A stretch of DNA of 64,000 bases from Anaerolineae bacterium (GTDB taxonomy: Bacteria; Chloroflexota; Anaerolineae; Aggregatilineales; Phototrophicaceae): contig JANWYT010000006.1 of the NCBI GenBank assembly GCA_025055175.1, forward strand, positions 62,001-126,000. Reading direction: 5' to 3'. Position 1 is the first letter of the stretch. The number at the start of each line of letters is the position of its first letter. The notes beneath the pieces were generated by a model. It searched no databases. It was not told where the DNA came from and was given only the letters and a program-made list of their open reading frames with translations. The translations under genes were made by a program, and so were the position numbers. Shown here one piece after another: positions 62,253-64,000 of the stretch.

Positions 62253-63446
62253 ATGGTAGATCAAAGCAAGATCAACCTGTTAAAAGCTCGCGTCGCTGAA
62301 CAACGCGAAGCCATCCTAAAATTCTTCAAAGAGATCATCGCCATCCCCAGCATGGATGGCCAAATCCGCGAAGTTGGCGAGCGTGTGGCCGAAGAAATGC
62401 GCACGCTGGGCTTTGACGATGTTTGGTGGGACAAAATGGGCAACATCGTGGGCAGGGTCGGCGATGGCCCGCGCATTCTGCTTTACGACAGCCACATCGA
62501 CACAGTGGGCATTGGCGACCCCAACGCTTGGGCTTGGGACCCGTTCAAAGGCAAAGAGGAGGACGGAATCTTCTACGCGCGCGGCGCGTGCGACGAGAAG
62601 CAAAGCACGCCCGGCATGATCTACGGCCTAGCGCTGGCCAGAGAATTGGGCTTCCTGAACGGTTGGACAGCTTACTACTTCGGCAACATGGAAGAATGGA
62701 ACGACGGCCAAGCCCCCCATGCCTTCGTACAAACCGAGGGGATTAAACCAGATTTCGTCGTCATCGGTGAGCCGACTAAAATGCAGGTCTATCGCGGTCA
62801 TAAAGGCCGCGTCGAATTCGCCATCACCGCGCGCGGCAAGAGCGCTCATGCTGCCAGCAACTTCTTGGGCGATAACGCCATCTACAAGCTACTGCCCATC
62901 ATTGAGCGCCTGAGCAAGATTGAGCCAGAACTCGGCGATCACGAATTCTTGGGGCATGGCCGCCTCACCGTGACTGATATGCACGTCAAGACCCCCAGCA
63001 TTAACGCTGTACCAGACGAAGCTACCATCTACATTGATCGGCGTATCACCTTCGGCGAGACGCCAGAAGCTGAATTGCAGCGCCTCAAAGACATCGTCGG
63101 CCCGCGCGACGACATCGAGGTACGCATTCTCGTGTACGATGAACCGAGCTACACTGGCTTCGTCTTCCCGCTGGACAAGATTTATCCTGCCTGGGCTTAC
63201 GAAGAATCGCACCCTTTTGTGCAGGCTGGCGTCAAGGCCGGTGAGCTGCTCTATGGCAGCATGACGACGGGCAAATGGGACTTCAGCACCAACGGCATCT
63301 ACTGGGCAGGCAAAGCTGGCATTCCTTCCATCGGCTTCGGCCCTGGCGACGAAGTCCATGCTCATACTGTCATTGACCAAGTGAAGCTGGACGACGTGGT
63401 GCGCGCCACCGAGTGGTATGCCCTGCTGCCTGCGATGATTGAGTGA
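62253..63446 (+). CDS. ygeY: YgeY-family M20 hydrolase
   Basis: 397 residues. The M20 metallopeptidase metal site is visible in LLYDSHIDTVGIGD, the catalytic Glu in NMEEWNDG, and GPGDEVHAHTVID near the end. The pattern matches the YgeY branch associated with selenium metabolism and purine degradation clusters, where it probably hydrolyses an amide or carbamoyl intermediate rather than a peptide. It lies 14 bases after the Nudix gene, and a terminator hairpin follows. Confidence 0.92.
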   Translation: MVDQSKINLLKARVAEQREAILKFFKEIIAIPSMDGQIREVGERVAEEMRTLGFDDVWWDKMGNIVGRVGDGPRILLYDSHIDTVGIGDPNAWAWDPFKGKEEDGIFYARGACDEKQSTPGMIYGLALARELGFLNGWTAYYFGNMEEWNDGQAPHAFVQTEGIKPDFVVIGEPTKMQVYRGHKGRVEFAITARGKSAHAASNFLGDNAIYKLLPIIERLSKIEPELGDHEFLGHGRLTVTDMHVKTPSINAVPDEATIYIDRRITFGETPEAELQRLKDIVGPRDDIEVRILVYDEPSYTGFVFPLDKIYPAWAYEESHPFVQAGVKAGELLYGSMTTGKWDFSTNGIYWAGKAGIPSIGFGPGDEVHAHTVIDQVKLDDVVRATEWYALLPAMIE

Positions 63447-63470
63447 ACGTCGGGATCAACCACGAAGAAG

Positions 63471-63492
63471 GCCACCCTCAGAGGTGGCTTTT
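63471..63492 (+). terminator. Rho-independent terminator after ygeY
   Basis: GCCACC and GGTGGC pair across a 6-base loop and are followed by TTTT, 25 bases after the ygeY stop. Confidence 0.75.
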
Positions 63493-63506
63493 CGCTTCTT
63501 GTCTTG

Positions 63507-63588
<82 letters not shown>

Positions 63589-63688
63589 TCACATGCTGCA
63601 AATTTTAACAGACGCGACCTTCATGTCAAGCCTAAATCGCGCTTGGTGAACTTGGTTTCGCTCTGTGCATGGGCAGGGCCTTCCTGTG

Positions 63689-63694
63689 TATAAT
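63689..63694 (+). promoter_or_regulatory. Putative -10 element of the SH3 protein gene
   Basis: A perfect TATAAT 41 bases upstream of the ATG at 63735. The -35 region is weak. Confidence 0.45.
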
Positions 63695-63734
63695 GCCGCC
63701 AATTGTCTGGTGGCTTCATGGGAGAAAACGCCTC

Positions 63735-64000
63735 ATGCGTATCGTCCTCATCTCGCTTGCCCTGCTGATCGGAGCAAGCCTGCTGTTGGCCCAGAGCAAC
63801 GTCACAGCCGAGGCTATAGGCCAGGCCAACGTGCGAGCTAGCGTCGGCGTAGATGCCCTCAAGGTGGGCGAAATCAGCAGCGGTACGCGCTACCCTGTCA
63901 TTGGCCGCAGCGAATTCTTCCCCTGGGTGCTAATCGCTGACCCTGTCACACTGCGCCCGCTGGGCTGGGTCTTCCAGGATTTGGTGACGATCCAGGGCAA
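63735..64000 (+). CDS. Secreted SH3b-domain protein (3' truncated)
   Basis: The first 88 residues are visible before the window ends. A signal peptide (RIVLISLALLIGASLLLAQ) is followed by an SH3b-like pattern: AIGQANVRASVGVDALKVG, YPVIGRSEFFPWVLIAD and LGWVFQDLV. Bacterial SH3 domains often bind cell-wall peptides. GGGAG lies about 10 bases before the ATG. Confidence 0.75.
   Translation, partial: MRIVLISLALLIGASLLLAQSNVTAEAIGQANVRASVGVDALKVGEISSGTRYPVIGRSEFFPWVLIADPVTLRPLGWVFQDLVTIQG

Overview
The window looks like chromosomal DNA of a high-GC bacterium, most likely a member of the Chloroflexota (Anaerolineae or a close relative). This is an inference from several signs: a full coenzyme F420 set, an aerotolerance-type bat operon, LysM proteins with long Thr/Pro 'TNTPxPT' linkers, a Flp-pilin-like surface protein, a fused MocA, and TIGR-style YgeW/YgeY/SsnA genes. 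Genes are tightly packed, often overlapping by 4-14 bases, on a standard genetic code. I saw no rRNA, CRISPR, insertion sequence, integrase or phage gene. One tRNA-Leu(CAG) lies near the right end.

Layout: 1-4466 (+) is a batA-E operon (two VWA membrane proteins, a TPR lipoprotein, a BatD-like protein and a TPR/SH3 protein). It converges on sucCD (-, 4463-6485). From 6685 to 10442 (+) are two secreted triple-LysM proteins, one with an M23 peptidase, flanking a DUF192 protein. 10450-13333 (-) holds a CheY-like receiver and overlapping fabF-fabH. 13514-17338 (+) holds an SDR-type epimerase, a GNAT protein with a MenC/N-acylamino-acid racemase, and proC.

17329-39810 is the centrepiece: 22 consecutive minus-strand genes with gaps of at most 61 bases. 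They read from ygeW through mug, arcC, a threonine-synthase-like gene, a GT2, two small unknowns, a PLP lyase-like enzyme, ssnA, the F420 genes (npdG, cofE, a nitroreductase, cofD, cofC), an F420-type LLM oxidoreductase, a GT-C-like membrane protein, xdhC, a phosphoesterase and xanthine-dehydrogenase-type subunits, to a YqeC-MocA fusion. The YgeW/carbamate kinase/SsnA/Xdh/YqeC/MocA set is the one associated with anaerobic purine and urate breakdown. Here it is interleaved with F420 biosynthesis and F420 redox enzymes, suggesting (inference) that purine-derived electrons or intermediates are coupled to F420. A satellite locus at 60185-63446 (+) adds an 8-oxoguanine-deaminase-like amidohydrolase, a Nudix hydrolase and YgeY.

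Other regions: GH31 alpha-glucosidase (39971-42340, +); a SNF2 helicase with its SWIM zinc-finger partner (42424-46454, +); a CPA1 cation/proton antiporter; arginase (-); an mhqO-mhqD-like pair behind a perfect palindrome (49103-50949, +); a DivIC-like protein; ygfZ and gmk (-); an 1879-residue surface protein with a Flp-type prepilin leader (53423-59062, -); folD; and a truncated secreted SH3 protein at the right edge.

Across the whole window, exported proteins are almost devoid of lysine (for example 1 in 655, 8 in 1879, 1 in 470 residues), while cytoplasmic neighbours have ordinary lysine contents.
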